Positions 4,850 through 6,982 of a stretch of 6,982 nucleotides of DNA are shown here, in pieces (positions within the stretch are counted from its first letter, which is position 1; each line of letters starts with the position of its first letter). This stretch comes from Caulobacteraceae bacterium (GTDB lineage: Bacteria; Pseudomonadota; Alphaproteobacteria; Caulobacterales; Caulobacteraceae): positions 1 to 6,982 of the forward strand of contig CANGRP010000139.1 of NCBI GenBank assembly GCA_947456005.1, given 5' to 3'. A model generated the notes under the pieces. That model was not told where the DNA came from. It saw nothing but the letters and a program-made list of their open reading frames with translations, and did no database searches. The translations under genes were made by a program, and so were the position numbers.

Positions 4850-6982
4850 GCAGCTGGTTCTTCGAAACGCCCGGTCCCCGCTGGTTCAATGTCGCCGCCG
4901 ACCGGCCGTTCCTGGATGACCTGGCGACTGGCCTCCTGGACCTGACCCGGGAGGGCGGTCCCGAGGCCCTGGCCGACGCCGTCGTCCTGACCCCCAACCG
5001 CCGGGCGGTGCGGCTGCTGACCGAAGCCTTCCTGCGCAGGGCCGGGGACGCCCCCGCCCTCCTGCCGCCCCGGATCCGCCCGCTCGGCGACCTGGAGGCC
5101 GGCGAAGCCCCCTTCGAGCCTGGCGACATCGCCCTGGACCTGCCCCCGGCCATCACCCCGGTCCGTCGTCGGTTCGAGCTGCTTCGGATGGTCAGCGAAC
5201 TTTCGCCGGCCCTCGCCCGCAGCCCGGGACCCACCGAGGCTTTGGGCCTGGCGGACGCCCTGGGCGGCTTCTTCGACAGCCTGCAGATCGAGGAGGTCAC
5301 CGGCGACAACCTGGCTGGCCTCGCCACCCTGGACATGGCGGAGCACTGGCAGGTCTCCCTCAACTTCCTGGAGGGCGCCCTCGCCCGGTGGCCCCAGCGG
5401 CTGCGTGAGCTTGGGCTGCAGGACGTATCGGCCCGCAGGGTCCAGTTGCTCAACGCCTTGGCGGAAAAGTGGTCGGAGACGCCGCCGGAAGGGTTCCTGA
5501 TCGCCGCCGGATCCACCGGATCGGTCAAGGCCACCGCCCGCCTGCTGAAGGTCATCGCCGAGGCGCCCCGGGGCGCCGTCGTCCTGCCCGGCCTGGACTG
5601 CGACCCGATACCCGGGGTCGCCGAACCCGAGGGGATCGACGACCAGCATCCCCAGGCCATGCTGCGGGACCTGCTCCAGCAGGCCGGCGTCGCTGCGCAC
5701 GACGTGCGGGACTGGCCGGAAACGCCGGATGTCCCGGTCGCCGGCGCGGACCGGCGCAAGGTCATCAGCCTCGCCCTGAGGCCTGCGGACCGGACCTCGG
5801 ACTGGCGCGCCTCCATCGACGACACGGGCGGCCTGGGCGTCAACGGGATCGCGCGGGGCCTATCCGGCCTGACCGTGGCGGGCGCCCGGGACGTCGAGGC
5901 CTGCGCCCTGTCCGCCGCCCTCCTGATGCGTGAGACCCTGGAGACCCCGGGCCGGACCGCCGCCCTGGTGACGCCGGACGCCGATCTCGCCCGCCGGGTC
6001 GCCGCACGCCTGGCCCGCTGGGGGATCGTCGCCGACGCCTCGGCGGGGGAGCCCCTGGCACGGTTCCCCTGTGCGGTCCTGACCCTTCAGGCCGCCCAGG
6101 CCCTGGCGGACCCCGCCAAGCCCTCCGTCCTGCTGGCGCTGTTGAAGCATCCGCGGGTCCGGCTGGGACGGACGGAGGCCGACCTCGCCTTCGCCCGCGA
6201 CGCCCTGGAGCGGGACGCCCTGCGTGGCCCCCGGCCGGACACCCTGGCGCGCATCCGGATCCGGGCGGAGGGCGTGAAGCACCCGGTTCCCGAGGCCATC
6301 CGCCTGGCCCAGGATCTCCAGGACCTCTTCCCCGCGCCTGTTGCGGACGTCGACGCACACCTCGACGCCTCTGGCTGGGGCCGGCGTCTCGTGGAGCTGC
6401 TGGAAGCCCTTTGCCGGCGCCCCGAAGGCGGGACCGGGGACCTCTGGGCCGGGCCCGGCGGGGACGCCGCAGCCCGCCTTCTGGGCGCCCTGATCGAGGA
6501 GGGCGACGCCAGTCCCGCCCTGTCGGTCCGGGCCTTCGGCGAACTGCTGGAGGCGGTGATGGCGGGGGAGAGCGTCCGCGCAAGCCGGGCCACCCACCCT
6601 CGCCTGCGGATCCTGGGCGCCATGGAAGCGCGAATGGCGCGCGCCGACCGCCTTATCCTGGCGGGGCTGGAAGAGGGGGTCTGGCCCCAGCCGGCGGCCG
6701 TCGACCCCTTCCTGTCCCGGGCCATGCGCACCCGGCTGGGGCTCCCGAAGCCGGAGCGCCGGATCGCCCTGTCGGCGCACGATTTCGCCCAGTCGGCCTG
6801 CGCGCCCGAGGTCTTCCTACTGCACGCCCGGCGTCGGCGAGGCGCCCCGGCCCTGGAATCGCGCTGGCTCTGGCGGCTCCGGACCCTGGCCAAGGGGGCG
6901 GGCCTGACCCTGCCGACCCGCCCGGACCTGGAGACGATCGCCGAGGCGGCGGATGCGCCCGGCCCCTTCGCCCCAGCCCCCC
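4846..6982 (+). CDS. addB: Double-strand break repair protein AddB, alphaproteobacterial type (N-terminal 712 residues, cut by window end)
   Basis: AddB is the partner of AddA in the AddAB helicase-nuclease, which resects DNA ends for RecA-dependent recombination. The frame stays open from ATG 4846 to the right edge; the usual length is about 1000 residues, so the C-terminal PD-(D/E)XK nuclease domain would lie outside. Family marks are DAVVLTPNRRAVRLLTEAFL (44-63), PRIRPLGDLEAGE (75-87), ALVTPDADLARRVAARL (373-389) and the very typical block LRILGAMEARMARADRLILA (587-606), then GLEEGVWPQ (607-615), DPFLSRAMR (620-628), LGLPKPERRIALSAHDFAQ (631-649). No GxxGxGKT Walker A is visible near the N-terminus; the segment ETPGPRWFN (7-15) occupies that region, which fits the divergent alphaproteobacterial form. 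The ATG shares bases with the murU stop (ATGA); GAGG at 4829-4832 is 13 nt upstream, a loose spacing. addA is expected next. Confidence 0.95.
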   Translation, partial: MSSWFFETPGPRWFNVAADRPFLDDLATGLLDLTREGGPEALADAVVLTPNRRAVRLLTEAFLRRAGDAPALLPPRIRPLGDLEAGEAPFEPGDIALDLPPAITPVRRRFELLRMVSELSPALARSPGPTEALGLADALGGFFDSLQIEEVTGDNLAGLATLDMAEHWQVSLNFLEGALARWPQRLRELGLQDVSARRVQLLNALAEKWSETPPEGFLIAAGSTGSVKATARLLKVIAEAPRGAVVLPGLDCDPIPGVAEPEGIDDQHPQAMLRDLLQQAGVAAHDVRDWPETPDVPVAGADRRKVISLALRPADRTSDWRASIDDTGGLGVNGIARGLSGLTVAGARDVEACALSAALLMRETLETPGRTAALVTPDADLARRVAARLARWGIVADASAGEPLARFPCAVLTLQAAQALADPAKPSVLLALLKHPRVRLGRTEADLAFARDALERDALRGPRPDTLARIRIRAEGVKHPVPEAIRLAQDLQDLFPAPVADVDAHLDASGWGRRLVELLEALCRRPEGGTGDLWAGPGGDAAARLLGALIEEGDASPALSVRAFGELLEAVMAGESVRASRATHPRLRILGAMEARMARADRLILAGLEEGVWPQPAAVDPFLSRAMRTRLGLPKPERRIALSAHDFAQSACAPEVFLLHARRRRGAPALESRWLWRLRTLAKGAGLTLPTRPDLETIAEAADAPGPFAPAP

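Noticed and set aside
2850..5700. Long minus-strand open frames opposite tsaE, amgK, murU and addB (433 and 574 codons)
   Set aside because: They cross several well-supported genes on the other strand, have low-complexity Gly/Arg/Ser/Pro-rich translations, and come from the scarcity of stop codons in GC-rich DNA.
1..6982. GANTC (CcrM-type) sites as cell-cycle promoter signals
   Set aside because: About a dozen are scattered through the genes, for example 5-9, 169-173, 1360-1364 and 1763-1767. I saw none inside the 1653-1750 promoter region, so they give no evidence of methylation-controlled transcription here.

Overview
The window looks like chromosomal DNA of a high-GC alphaproteobacterium, most likely in or near the Caulobacteraceae (Caulobacter/Phenylobacterium-like). 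The reasons are the very strong G/C preference at third codon positions, an AddB of the alphaproteobacterial type, and the gene order tsaE - amgK - murU - addB. This assignment comes from recognising protein families by eye. No database search was possible.

Layout. (1) Bases 3-134 (+) hold the tail of an open frame that enters from the left edge and stops 6 bp before the end of the convergent mmsA gene; it may be the C-terminus of a gene I cannot identify. (2) Bases 141-1652 (-) encode a complete CoA-acylating methylmalonate-semialdehyde dehydrogenase (MmsA). (3) Bases 1653-1750 are a divergent intergenic region with a good mmsA ribosome binding site and a 10-bp perfect palindrome. (4) Bases 1751-6982 (+) are one tightly packed set of five genes: a PlsC-like lysophospholipid acyltransferase of the hemolysin-like/OlsB-like type, tsaE (tRNA t6A biosynthesis ATPase), amgK (anomeric amino-sugar kinase), murU (MurNAc-1-phosphate uridylyltransferase) and addB (DNA double-strand-break repair, cut by the window's right edge).

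Every junction in this set is a 4-base start/stop overlap: TTGA, GTGA (preferred start), ATGA and ATGA. The genes are therefore very probably co-transcribed and translationally coupled. They serve membrane lipid acylation, tRNA modification, cell-wall recycling and genome repair. AmgK and MurU catalyse two consecutive steps that turn recycled MurNAc into UDP-MurNAc without de novo MurA/MurB synthesis. This pathway is linked in other bacteria to intrinsic tolerance of fosfomycin.

I see no mobile elements, CRISPR arrays, tRNA or rRNA genes. The window is mostly conserved housekeeping DNA. The points most worth a second look are the chain of overlapping starts, the atypical catalytic motifs of the acyltransferase, a His in place of the usual metal-binding Asp in MurU, and the unidentified left-edge fragment.
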